Translations under genes and position numbers: made by a program
Assembly (NCBI RefSeq): GCF_000519305.1
Contig: NZ_JAFG01000006.1
Location: forward strand, 359,209-423,208
Direction of reading: 5' to 3'
DNA length: 64,000 bases
Origin: Mesorhizobium ciceri WSM4083
GTDB taxonomy: Bacteria; Pseudomonadota; Alphaproteobacteria; Rhizobiales; Rhizobiaceae
Shown: piece by piece, positions 43,352 to 51,364 of the stretch
Position numbering within the stretch: position 1 is the stretch's first letter
Layout: each line of letters begins with the position of its first letter
The notes under the pieces: model-generated
What the model saw: the letters and a program-made list of their open reading frames with translations, nothing else
Told to the model about the DNA's origin: nothing
Databases searched by the model: none

Positions 43352-43696
43352 ATGACCACACCCATCATGAAATCCCCGCTCGCCATTACCGACCTCGTCG
43401 ACTGGGGCGTCATCCCGACAATGATCGAGGGCGTGTCCCACACCTCGGGCAAGCTGCTGCACAAGGGGCCGGAAGGCCGCTCCGAATGCGGGCTGTGGGT
43501 CTGCACACCAGGCAAATGGCATTGCCATGTCACCCGCGACGAGTTCTGCCACTTCCTCGAAGGCCGCTGCACCTATGTGCATGAATCCGGCGAGGTGATC
43601 GTGATCGAGCCGGACACGGCGGCCTTCTTCCCGCAGGACTGGAAAGGCGTCTGCACCGTCCATGAGACCATCAAGAAGGTCTACATGATCCGCTGA
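43352..43696 (+). CDS. Cupin domain protein (Cupin_3/DUF861-like), copy 3 of 3
   Basis: This 114-aa protein is most like copy 1: LVDWGVIPTMIEGVSHTSGK, CGLWVCTPGKWHCHVTRDEF, CHFLEGRCTYVHESGEVIVI and FFPQDWKGVCTVHETIKKVY. It keeps the TVHET histidine. AAGGAA upstream supports the ATG. It is followed after 14 bases by the aldehyde dehydrogenase gene. Three tandem copies point to local duplication with divergence, most clearly in copy 2. Confidence 0.82.
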   Translation: MTTPIMKSPLAITDLVDWGVIPTMIEGVSHTSGKLLHKGPEGRSECGLWVCTPGKWHCHVTRDEFCHFLEGRCTYVHESGEVIVIEPDTAAFFPQDWKGVCTVHETIKKVYMIR

Positions 43697-43710
43697 GCGG
43701 ATCTGAGAGG

Positions 43711-45225
43711 ATGCCTATGGATTTCTCCCCTGACCGACCGGCTTTCTTCGTCAACCCGGACTACCGGCCGATGGCCGGCACAAACAAACCGGTGATCGAT
43801 CCGGCGACGCTGGAAACCGTCGGGGCGATCGCTGCGGCCACCGACGGTGAGATCGATGCCGCGCTCACGGCGGCGACCAGGGCGCAGGCCGCCTGGAAGA
43901 AGCTCGACGCCAAGAGCCGGGCAAAACACCTGCATGCCGTCGCCAACGCCATCGAGGCGGCCGACTTCACCCGCTGCGCCGAGCTGATGGTGCGCGAGAT
44001 GGGCAAGCCCTATCCCGAAGCGATCGGCGAGATCGCCAACTGCGCGCCGATCTTCCGCTACTATGCCGAGATGGCGCGCGACGATGCCGGCAAGATCGCC
44101 GGCACGACGCAGGCAGGTTCGTTCCAGTACGCCCGCTACGAGCCCTATGGCGTCTCCGTCCACATCATGCCCTACAACTTCCCGATTCTGCTGATGTGCT
44201 GGACGGTCGCCGCATCGCTCGCCGCCGGCAATGCCTGCATCATCAAGCCGGCCGAGGCGACGACGCTGTCGACGCTGGACTACATGACCGTGTTCCGCTC
44301 GCTGCCGGAAGGCCTGGTCTCCTGCCTGCCCGGCGACGCGGCGACGGCGCAGGCGCTGATCGCGTCGGACCGCACCCATGCGGTCGCCTTCACCGGCTCG
44401 GTCGCCGCCGGCAAGGCGGTGGCGGTGGCCTGCGCCGAACGCATGAAGCCGTGCGTCATCGAGGCCGGCGGCAGTGACCCGCTGATCATAAGCAAGCATG
44501 CCCCGCTTGAGATCGCGGCGGCCGGCAGCGTCACCGCCGCCTTCCATCTCACCGGCCAGGTCTGCACTTCGGCCGAGCGCTTCTTCGTCGTCGATGCCGT
44601 GCATGACCGTTTCGTCGAACTGTTCGCCGAAAGGACACGCGCGCTGCGCATCGGCAACGGCATGGACAAGACCGAGATCGGCCCGCTGGTCAGCGAAAGC
44701 GCGCGGACCAAGGTGATGCGCTTGGTCGACGATGCGATCGCCCATGGCGCCGTCGCAGTCACCGGCGGGCGCATCCCGCCAGCGCATAACACCGGCTGGT
44801 TCTACGAACCGACGATCCTGACCGGCGTCACCCCGGACATGGCGATCGTACGCGAAGAATGCTTTGGACCGGTCGCCGCCATCTGCCGGGTCAAGGATTT
44901 CGACGAGGCGATCCGGCTTGCCAATGACAGCCCGTTCGGGCTCGGCGCCTCTGTCTTCACCACCGATCTGGCCGAAGCCCACGAGGCGGCTGAACGGCTC
45001 GAAGCCGGAATGGTCTGGGTCAACAACCCGCTGATCGACAATGATGCCCTGCCCTTCGGCGGCTGGAAGGCCTCGGGCCTCGGCCGCGAACTCGGACGCC
45101 AGGGGCTCGACGCCTTCCGCCGCTCCAAGATGGTGATCATCGACCACAAGCCTGCAATCCAGGACTGGTGGTATCCCTACCCCGACAGCTGGTTTCGCGA
45201 GACCGGCGGCCGCAAGCACGTCTGA
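43711..45225 (+). CDS. NAD(P)-dependent aldehyde dehydrogenase (succinate-semialdehyde/PuuC-like)
   Basis: This 504-aa enzyme has the ALDH fold: HIMPYNFPILLMCWTVAASL (cofactor side), AFTGSVAAGKAVAVACAERM, the general base Glu251 in IEAGGSDP and the nucleophile Cys285 in GQVCTSAERFF, then EECFGPVAAI and NSPFGLGASVFTTD. The GSDP loop matches succinate-semialdehyde dehydrogenase-like members. As last gene of the operon it should oxidise the aldehyde made by the FAD oxidase of the divergent operon. A C-terminal tail (KPAIQDWWYPYPDSWF) extends beyond the usual end. Confidence 0.9.
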   Translation: MPMDFSPDRPAFFVNPDYRPMAGTNKPVIDPATLETVGAIAAATDGEIDAALTAATRAQAAWKKLDAKSRAKHLHAVANAIEAADFTRCAELMVREMGKPYPEAIGEIANCAPIFRYYAEMARDDAGKIAGTTQAGSFQYARYEPYGVSVHIMPYNFPILLMCWTVAASLAAGNACIIKPAEATTLSTLDYMTVFRSLPEGLVSCLPGDAATAQALIASDRTHAVAFTGSVAAGKAVAVACAERMKPCVIEAGGSDPLIISKHAPLEIAAAGSVTAAFHLTGQVCTSAERFFVVDAVHDRFVELFAERTRALRIGNGMDKTEIGPLVSESARTKVMRLVDDAIAHGAVAVTGGRIPPAHNTGWFYEPTILTGVTPDMAIVREECFGPVAAICRVKDFDEAIRLANDSPFGLGASVFTTDLAEAHEAAERLEAGMVWVNNPLIDNDALPFGGWKASGLGRELGRQGLDAFRRSKMVIIDHKPAIQDWWYPYPDSWFRETGGRKHV

Positions 45226-45248
45226 GTGTTTCGAACCTCGCCAGCTCC

Positions 45249-45272
45249 GGATAGCCAGTTCGGTGGCTATCC
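45249..45272 (+). terminator. Hairpin after the aldehyde dehydrogenase gene
   Basis: GGATAGCCA (45249-45257) and TGGCTATCC (45264-45272) form a perfect 9-bp stem with a 6-nt loop. Part of the left arm is repeated just after it. No T-run follows, so it probably helps the stronger hairpin at 45305. Confidence 0.4.
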
Positions 45273-45304
45273 TGGGATAGCCAGTCCATGGCCGGGAAAG
45301 AGCA

Positions 45305-45338
45305 ATGCCGCCGGGCGGGCCCGGCGGCATCTTTCTTT
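45305..45338 (+). terminator. Strong intrinsic terminator
   Basis: ATGCCGCCGGGC (45305-45316) pairs with GCCCGGCGGCAT (45319-45330), and CTTTCTTT follows. The stem is perfect and the T-rich tail is on the plus strand, ending the amine operon. The stem can also serve the convergent leftward gene that ends at 45370. Confidence 0.85.
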
Positions 45339-45369
45339 GATTGGCTACCGCCGTTTCGACGGCAAGTCG

Positions 45370-46146
45370 TTACGGCGTCGTTTCTGCTTCCATCGCGGCA
45401 GCCGTCTGGTCGATCTTGTTGGCAAGGACACCTTGGGCCCAGGACGTGACCGCGGCATCGACGGGCTTGTTGGCCATATCCGCCAGTGCCGCGTCGAGCG
45501 ATGCATCATCGGTGCCGACCTCTGCCGCGGCAGCCGCCTCATTGGCGGCGGTGACCTCAGTCTGCTGAGCAGCGATTTCGGCCTGCAGATCCGTAATCTT
45601 CCCGGGCAACGCTGCCTGATCTTCGGGCGTCATGGCTGCAACCTGCTCGGGCGTCAGCGATGTCAGCGCGCTCAACTGCGAATTCAGCGCATCCAGCTTC
45701 TCTTGGGCCGCTTCAGCGACTGCCTGAGCGACCTTGGCTTTGGCGGACTGCGTCACGAAGGCCTGGATGGCAGCGAACTTCTTGCTCTTCGAGTTCATAT
45801 AGGCGTTGATGTTGCGCTGAAGCGAGTTCAGCCGGCCGAGCTTGGCGTGGATGTTCTTCTCCTTGGGAACCGACGAGACCTTTGTGGTCTTGTCGACCGT
45901 GCTGTCGTCCGCTTTGGCCTTGGCCCGGCCCGGGGCCGACGAAGACTTGCCGTGCGAAGCGCCGCTCTTGCCATTGCTGCCGTTGTGGCCGTTGCCGCCC
46001 CCATTGCCATTGCCGCCAGCATTGCCACCGCCGTTGCCGTGCCCGTTGCCACCACCGTGGCCATTGCCGCCGGCTCCGGCGAGCGCCGGAGATGCCAGGA
46101 GCGTCAATGCGGCAAGCGCAGCGAACAGAGTTTTCCGGTTTGTCAT
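45370..46146 (-). CDS. Secreted Gly/Asn/His-rich protein with coiled-coil C-terminus
   Basis: This 258-aa protein has a signal peptide (about 1-23, ending PALA), then a low-complexity region (about 24-68) of Gly, Asn and His in GNGHGGGNGHGNGG-type repeats, and a helical C-terminal half with heptad-like stretches (KIDQTAAAMEAETTP end; LTDLQAEIAAQQTEVTAANE-like segment). The Gly/His region could bind metal or form a flexible linker. The family is not recognised. It has its own upstream region of 302 bases and a shared terminator, so it is likely a single gene. Confidence 0.75.
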   Translation of the reverse strand: MTNRKTLFAALAALTLLASPALAGAGGNGHGGGNGHGNGGGNAGGNGNGGGNGHNGSNGKSGASHGKSSSAPGRAKAKADDSTVDKTTKVSSVPKEKNIHAKLGRLNSLQRNINAYMNSKSKKFAAIQAFVTQSAKAKVAQAVAEAAQEKLDALNSQLSALTSLTPEQVAAMTPEDQAALPGKITDLQAEIAAQQTEVTAANEAAAAAEVGTDDASLDAALADMANKPVDAAVTSWAQGVLANKIDQTAAAMEAETTP

Positions 46147-46448
46147 GGTAATCTCCTCGGGAATCGTCCCCCTTGGCCCGACCGCTAAGCGACCGTCCTA
46201 TGAGGAATTGCTAATAGTGCAGAGTAAACTTTAGACAAATGCTGTCTCAATACGCGATCTGGCACCCAGTCAGAAACCTAACCGCCTGATATAAAACACA
46301 AATTACCGCTCTTGGACGGCCATGGCACTGAAGTCCCATGCCGGCAGGACTATAGTCCTGCCGATCAGCAGCGGCATGGGTGAAAGTCTTTGCGTGGTAT
46401 ATCAGACAAGCTTTGAAAACAGGGGCATTGATAGCGAAAGCAAAAGGC
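46147..46448. promoter_or_regulatory. Intergenic region with a nested perfect palindrome
   Basis: CGGCAGGACTA/TAGTCCTGCCG at 46342-46363 is a 22-bp palindrome with no spacer. It is nested in CCCATGCC/GGCATGGG outer arms (about 46335-46380). It lies between the stop of the leftward SDR gene and the start of the leftward Gly-rich gene, so it could be a terminator, an operator or both. No T-run follows the hairpin. No gene is seen in the 302 bases. Confidence 0.6.
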
Positions 46449-47210
46449 TCAGCCGATGCTTTCACCGCCGTCGATTACGAGCGCCTGGCCGGTCATGAAG
46501 GATGAACGGTCGGAGACGAGGAACAGGATCGCTTCGGCGATCTCATCGGCGCTGGCCCAGCGCCCCATCGGGATTTTGGTGCGGACATAGGTTTCGATCG
46601 CCTCGCGCCCGCCCATCTGGGCAATGAACGGTTCGTTGAACGGCGTATCGACCCAACCCGGACAGAGCGCGTTGACGCGGACATTGTGCCGGGCATAGTC
46701 GAGCGACATCTGCCGCGTCATCGCCACCACCGCATGTTTGGAGGTGGCGTAGGCGATCATCTCACGGTCGTAGAACACGCCCGAATTGGAGGCGGTGTTC
46801 AGGATGACGCCGCCGCCTCGTGCGACCATCGAGGGCATGACCTGCCTTGCCGCCAGGAACTGCGCCCGCACATTGACCCGCCACGAGGCATCCATGCCGC
46901 CGACCTCCACTTCGGTCAGCGTGCCGCCGACCTGGATGCCGGCGTGATTGTGCAGGATGTCGATGCGCCCATGCCTGTCGAGCGTGCCGGCAATGAGGTG
47001 CTCGATCGCCCCATCGTCCGCGACATCGGTGGCGATAGCCTCGGCCTGCCCGCCCATTGCCCGGATGTCCAAAGCCGTTGCTTCGCCCGCGGCCTCATCC
47101 CTGTCGGCGATGACGACCACCGCACCTTCGCTGGCCATGATCAGGGCGCCGGCGCGCCCGATGCCGGAGCCGGCGCCTGTCACCACGGCGATGCGGTCTT
47201 TGAGGATCAT
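46449..47210 (-). CDS. SDR family oxidoreductase
   Basis: This 253-aa short-chain dehydrogenase has TGAGSGIG near residues 12-19, ILHNHAG near 84-90 (NHAG variant), TASNSGVFYDREMIAYATSK with the YxxxK active site near 152-156 and a LCPGWVDTPF loop. ATG at 47210 is chosen as the family start. It is the last gene of the second polyamine-type importer operon, 10 bases after the permease stop, so it probably acts on an imported compound or its product. Confidence 0.9.
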   Translation of the reverse strand: MILKDRIAVVTGAGSGIGRAGALIMASEGAVVVIADRDEAAGEATALDIRAMGGQAEAIATDVADDGAIEHLIAGTLDRHGRIDILHNHAGIQVGGTLTEVEVGGMDASWRVNVRAQFLAARQVMPSMVARGGGVILNTASNSGVFYDREMIAYATSKHAVVAMTRQMSLDYARHNVRVNALCPGWVDTPFNEPFIAQMGGREAIETYVRTKIPMGRWASADEIAEAILFLVSDRSSFMTGQALVIDGGESIG

Positions 47211-47220
47211 GATGCGGCTT

Positions 47221-48033
47221 TCAGTTCGACGGCTTGCGCTCGCGCAACTGCCATTGGGCAAGCACCACGAGCAGCACGGAGGCGACCAGCACGATCGTCG
47301 CGATGGCGTTGATCTCCGGCGTCACGCCGCGCCGGATGGACGCGAAGACATAGATCGGCAGCGTCGTCTGCGCCCCGGCGACGAAGAAGGCGATGATGAA
47401 ATCGTCGAAGGAAAAGGTGAAGGCGAGCAGGAAGCCGGCAACGACGGCCGGCATGATCTGCGGCAGCACGATCGAGCGGAACGTCGTCAACGGCGTCGCG
47501 TAGAGATCGCTCGAGGCCTCGACCAGATTGCGGTCGAGGCTGCCGAGCCGCGTGCCGACGATCATCGTCACCAGCGCCATCGAAAACAGCCCGTGCGCCG
47601 CGATGATTGAGCCGTAGCCGAGCGCCAGGCGCGGCGGCTGGTCGTCGGGCCAGATCGAGGCGAGGAACGGATTGACGACGCCAAAGAGCTGGACGAGCGC
47701 GACCAGCGTCGAAATGCCGATGACGACACCCGGAACGACGATCGCGGCGCCCAGAAGTGCGTCGAAGACCGCGCGTGTTCTGATGCCGACGCGGGCCAGG
47801 CCGAGTGCTGCCGCCGTGCCGCACAACGCCGCCAGCAAGGCGCTGGTGGTGGCGATGAACAGGCTGTTCTTCAGCGCTTCGACCAGGAACGGGTTCGCCA
47901 GCGCCTTGCCGTACCATTGCACCGAAAAGCCGGTGAACTCGCTGGCATGGTGGCCGGCGTTGAAGGAGAACAGCACGACCAGTGCGATCGGCAGATAGAG
48001 GAAGGTGAAGACGGCAATGACGAAAGCGCGCAT
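47221..48033 (-). CDS. Polyamine-type ABC transporter permease (PotC-like), copy 2
   Basis: This 270-aa inner-membrane permease contains the EAA loop LVEASSDLYATPLTTFRSIV and AFTFSFDDFIIAFFVAGAQT, then TLPIYVFASIRRGVTPEINA, all typical of PotC. The start overlaps the stop of the upstream permease by one base. The longer frame upstream reads through the other permease gene and is not used. Confidence 0.92.
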   Translation of the reverse strand: MRAFVIAVFTFLYLPIALVVLFSFNAGHHASEFTGFSVQWYGKALANPFLVEALKNSLFIATTSALLAALCGTAAALGLARVGIRTRAVFDALLGAAIVVPGVVIGISTLVALVQLFGVVNPFLASIWPDDQPPRLALGYGSIIAAHGLFSMALVTMIVGTRLGSLDRNLVEASSDLYATPLTTFRSIVLPQIMPAVVAGFLLAFTFSFDDFIIAFFVAGAQTTLPIYVFASIRRGVTPEINAIATIVLVASVLLVVLAQWQLRERKPSN

Positions 48034-48896
48034 CAGATCAGATCCACCCGGCGCGCGCCCGAAACCCGGGTCGAAATGCGGTTGGCGGCAATCAGCACCA
48101 CCACCGAGACCAGCACCAGCGTGATGGCGATGGCCGATCCGAACGGCCAGTTGCGCGACTGCAGGAAAAGGTCGACCAGCGCATTGCCGATGAAGAACAC
48201 CTTGCCGCCGCCGAGCAGCGTCGGGATCAGATATTCGCCGAGCAGCAGGATCATGACCAGCGAGAAGCCGGTCATCACGCCTGGCAGCGACAGTTTCAGG
48301 GTCACGCCGAGGAAGGTCGAAAGCGGCGTCGCACCGAGATCGGCGGAGGCTTCCAGCAGCCTTCGGTCGAGCCGCTCGAGGCTGACATAGATCGGCAGGA
48401 TCATCAGCGGCAGGTAGCCATAGACGATGCCGAGCAGCACCGCGCCCGGCGTGTTGATCAGCCTGACGTCCTCGAAGCCGATATAGGCCAGCAGAGCCGG
48501 GATGCCGCGCCCGCCCAGCACATACATCCAGGCATAGGTCCGCATCAGAAGGCTGGTCCAGAATGGGATGACGACCAGCGCCAGCAGGATCAGCCGCCAG
48601 CGCTGCGGCGCGCGCAGGGCGAGGTAATAGGCAACGGGATAAGCGACGAGAAGACAGGCGAGCGCCCCCACCGGCGCCAGCACCATCGTGTTCCAGAAGG
48701 CGGTCGCCCGCGCCGGGAGATTGGCATATTGCGCGAAAGTGAAGGCTGCCTGGTAGCCGCCTTCCGGCGCCCGTTCGCCGACACTGAACACGGCGATGGC
48801 TATGAACGGCAGCACCAGAAACACCACCAGCCACGCGGTCGCCGGACCGAGCAGCAAGGCGGTCAGAAGATTCCTGCGAAGACGGCTGCCGTGCAT
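48033..48896 (-). CDS. Polyamine-type ABC transporter permease (PotB-like), copy 2
   Basis: This 287-aa inner-membrane permease has about six hydrophobic segments with IPFWTSLLMRTYAWMYVLGG and the EAA motif LEASADLGATPLSTFLGVTL, both typical of PotB. It follows the binding-protein gene by 73 bases and overlaps the next permease gene. It is a different lineage from copy 1 at 38415 by eye, since matches are confined to motifs. Confidence 0.92.
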   Translation of the reverse strand: MHGSRLRRNLLTALLLGPATAWLVVFLVLPFIAIAVFSVGERAPEGGYQAAFTFAQYANLPARATAFWNTMVLAPVGALACLLVAYPVAYYLALRAPQRWRLILLALVVIPFWTSLLMRTYAWMYVLGGRGIPALLAYIGFEDVRLINTPGAVLLGIVYGYLPLMILPIYVSLERLDRRLLEASADLGATPLSTFLGVTLKLSLPGVMTGFSLVMILLLGEYLIPTLLGGGKVFFIGNALVDLFLQSRNWPFGSAIAITLVLVSVVVLIAANRISTRVSGARRVDLI

Positions 48897-48969
48897 GGAG
48901 AGATTGCCCCGGTGCCGGCGGGCAAAACCCGCCGGTCAAGTTATCTGAGTCGAATTAGGCCCGCCTGGC

Positions 48970-50133
48970 TCAGGCCGACTTGAAGCGCGCCATCAGCTCG
49001 GCACGGCCCGGATCGGTCAGCGTTGCCGCCGCGCCGAATTCCAGCGGCGTCAATAGGTCGGCCGCCGGATAGAGGATCGGATTGTCGAGCACTTCCTTGG
49101 GCAGCAGCTTGTTGACCCGCGCGTCGGTCGACGGCGCACCATTGGCCAAATGCTCCTTCACCGCCACCTGCGGGTTCATCAGGTAGTTGAGCAGGGCGTA
49201 GCCGGCCGGCTTGTTCGGCGCGTCCTTCGGAATGGCGTAGAAGTCGGTCCAGATCTCACCGCCTTCCTTGCCCAGCACATAGGCGATCTCGGGAATGTCG
49301 CGATGCAGCTGCGCGCCGTCGTTCGTCCAGCACATCGTCATCCAGGCGTCGCCGGCGCGCATGCCCGGCTGGTAGTCGGAGGAGACCGCGAACAGATGCG
49401 GCTTGACCTTGAGCAACAGTTCCTCCGCCTTGGCGAGCTCGTCTTGCTTCAACGAGTTGAACGAATAGCCGTAATATTTCAGCGCATTGCCGATCGTGGT
49501 CAGCTGGTAGTCATGCACCATGGTGCGGCTGTCGCCTTCCGCCATGGCGGTGTCCCAGAACTCCTTCCAGCTCGTCATCGGCTTGGTCAGCTTCTTGGTG
49601 TTGACGGCAAAGCCGGTGGTGCCCCAGTTCTTCGGCACCGCATAGGTCACCCCTTCGATCGTGCCCTCCGAGGTGAAGCGCGGATCCTCCTGCGAACCGT
49701 CGAAATTCGGCAATTTCGCCATCTCCAGCGGCTCGATGATGCCGAGCTTCTTGTAGGTCGAGATCGTGTAGTTGGTCGGCACGAACAGGCTCCAGCCCGA
49801 AGCGCCGGCCTGCAATTTGGCCAGCATCTCCTCGTTGGAGCCGAAGACGTTGACCTCGACGGCGACGCCGGTGTCCTTCTTGAAATTCTCGAAAGTCGCC
49901 GGGTCATGATAGTTCGGCCAGGTGGCGATCGACATGCGGTCGCCAAGGCTTTCCGCGGCAAAGGCCGGTGTCGGCATGATGCCGATCTCGCGCGCCATCA
50001 CCGCCGTGGCAATGCCAAGGCCGGTGAGGCCGAGAAAGTCGCGGCGGCCGATCGAACCGCGCTTCAAACGCATCAGCTGGTCAACGAAATTCTCGGGGCT
50101 TATCGGCAGTCCGTCACGATATGATTTCGACAT
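48970..50133 (-). CDS. Polyamine-type ABC transporter substrate-binding protein (PotD-like), copy 2
   Basis: This 387-aa periplasmic protein has a twin-arginine signal (IGRRDFLGLTGLGIATAVMA, cleavage near AFA), so it is probably exported folded. The body has SLGDRMSIATWPNYHDPATF, FKKDTGVAVEVNVFGSNEEM, VPKNWGTTGFAVNTKKLT and AWMTMCWTNDGAQL, matching PotD-type proteins. Its start overlaps the ATPase gene by 20 bases. The longer leader and sequence differ from copy 1, which suggests a different amine. Confidence 0.92.
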   Translation of the reverse strand: MSKSYRDGLPISPENFVDQLMRLKRGSIGRRDFLGLTGLGIATAVMAREIGIMPTPAFAAESLGDRMSIATWPNYHDPATFENFKKDTGVAVEVNVFGSNEEMLAKLQAGASGWSLFVPTNYTISTYKKLGIIEPLEMAKLPNFDGSQEDPRFTSEGTIEGVTYAVPKNWGTTGFAVNTKKLTKPMTSWKEFWDTAMAEGDSRTMVHDYQLTTIGNALKYYGYSFNSLKQDELAKAEELLLKVKPHLFAVSSDYQPGMRAGDAWMTMCWTNDGAQLHRDIPEIAYVLGKEGGEIWTDFYAIPKDAPNKPAGYALLNYLMNPQVAVKEHLANGAPSTDARVNKLLPKEVLDNPILYPAADLLTPLEFGAAATLTDPGRAELMARFKSA

Positions 50134-51268
50134 GTTTATCTACCCTCTGGTTGGCCCCGTTGTTCTTGGTCTCCGCAAACGCCAGCGGCGTTCCGGAGGC
50201 AAAGCCGATGGCGACGGGTTCACCCGGCTTGAAGAGATTGCCGTGGCCGATCAGATGATCGGCCTTGGCCAGCAGCGTTCCGATGCCCTTGACCTCGATC
50301 GCGTATTCCGCCGTCGAGCCGAGGAAGATCCGGTTGCGGACGATGCCCTTGAATGGGCTGTCCGTCCGAGCGCCGAGACTGAGCGATTCAGGACGCAGGC
50401 TGACTGAAACGGCCTCGCCCTGCTGCAAAGCTGTTCGCTTGCGCGCCGCAATGACCGTGCCGTCGGCTAGCGCCACCTCCACCAGATCGCCGGAATGCCC
50501 GGCAACGGTGCCGCTCAGAAGATTGGTCTTGCCGACGAAGTCGGCGACGAACAGGTCGGCCGGCTCGTCATAGATCTCGCTCGGCTGCCCGAGCTGGACG
50601 ATGCGGCCGCCATTCATGACGCAGACGAAATCGCTCATCGACAGCGCTTCCTCCTGATCGTGGGTTACGAGCACGAAGGTGATGCCGATCTCGCGCTGCA
50701 GGTTCTGCAGCTCGATCTGCATGTCAGTGCGCAGCTTCTTGTCGAGCGCCGCCAGCGGCTCGTCGAGCAAGAGCACTGCCGGCTTGTTGACCAGGGCGCG
50801 GGCCAGCGCCACACGCTGCTGCTGGCCGCCCGACAGTTCGTGGATCTTGCGGCGGCCATAGCCGGCGAGCCGCACCATTTCGAGCGCCTCGCCCGCCCTT
50901 GAGGCGATCTCGCGCGATGACAGCCTTGGCCGCGCCTGGCGCAGCCCGTAGGCGACGTTGTCCTCGACATCGAGATGCGGAAACAGCGCATATTGCTGGA
51001 ACACCATGTTGACCGGCCGCCGGTAGGGCGGCGTGCCGGCCATGTCCTGGCCCCGAATGAACACCTGGCCTTCGCTCGGCTGTTCGAAGCCGCCGATCAT
51101 GCGCAGGCAGGTTGTCTTGCCGCAACCGGATGGCCCGAGCAGGGCGACAAAGGCGGAGGGTGGGATAGCGAGATCGATGCCGCTGACCGCGGTCACCGCG
51201 CCATAGCGCTTGGTGACGCCGCGAAACTCGATGTCGGGCACTGCGGTCAAGGCTGATGGCTCCAGCAA
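50114..51268 (-). CDS. Polyamine-type ABC transporter ATP-binding protein (PotA-like), copy 2
   Basis: This 384-aa ATPase has Walker A GPSGCGKTT near residues 44-52, Q-loop in MVFQQYALFPHL, signature LSGGQQQRVALARALV, Walker B VLLLDEPLAALDKKL, switch His in VTHDQEE and a C-terminal TOBE domain (about 290-370; SLRPESLSL). It is the first gene of the leftward operon, divergent from the LuxR-type regulator, and overlaps the next gene by 20 bases. Confidence 0.93.
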   Translation of the reverse strand: MLEPSALTAVPDIEFRGVTKRYGAVTAVSGIDLAIPPSAFVALLGPSGCGKTTCLRMIGGFEQPSEGQVFIRGQDMAGTPPYRRPVNMVFQQYALFPHLDVEDNVAYGLRQARPRLSSREIASRAGEALEMVRLAGYGRRKIHELSGGQQQRVALARALVNKPAVLLLDEPLAALDKKLRTDMQIELQNLQREIGITFVLVTHDQEEALSMSDFVCVMNGGRIVQLGQPSEIYDEPADLFVADFVGKTNLLSGTVAGHSGDLVEVALADGTVIAARKRTALQQGEAVSVSLRPESLSLGARTDSPFKGIVRNRIFLGSTAEYAIEVKGIGTLLAKADHLIGHGNLFKPGEPVAIGFASGTPLAFAETKNNGANQRVDKHVEIIS

Positions 51269-51310
51269 CAGGGCAATATCGGGACGCTACCAGAGCCAAT
51301 GGCGGCTAGT

Positions 51311-51332
51311 ATATACCTCTGAGGTGGTATAT
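51311..51332. promoter_or_regulatory. Nested palindrome in the divergent promoter
   Basis: ATATACC (51311-51317) and GGTATAT (51326-51332) are perfect arms enclosing ACCTCTGAGGT (51315-51325), itself a palindrome. It lies 43 bases upstream of the ATPase gene start and 32 bases before the TTG start of the LuxR-type gene, so it is the best operator candidate for that protein. Confidence 0.55.
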
Positions 51333-51364
51333 CTGGTCTATTTTCTCGTTTAAGGGGGTATAAA

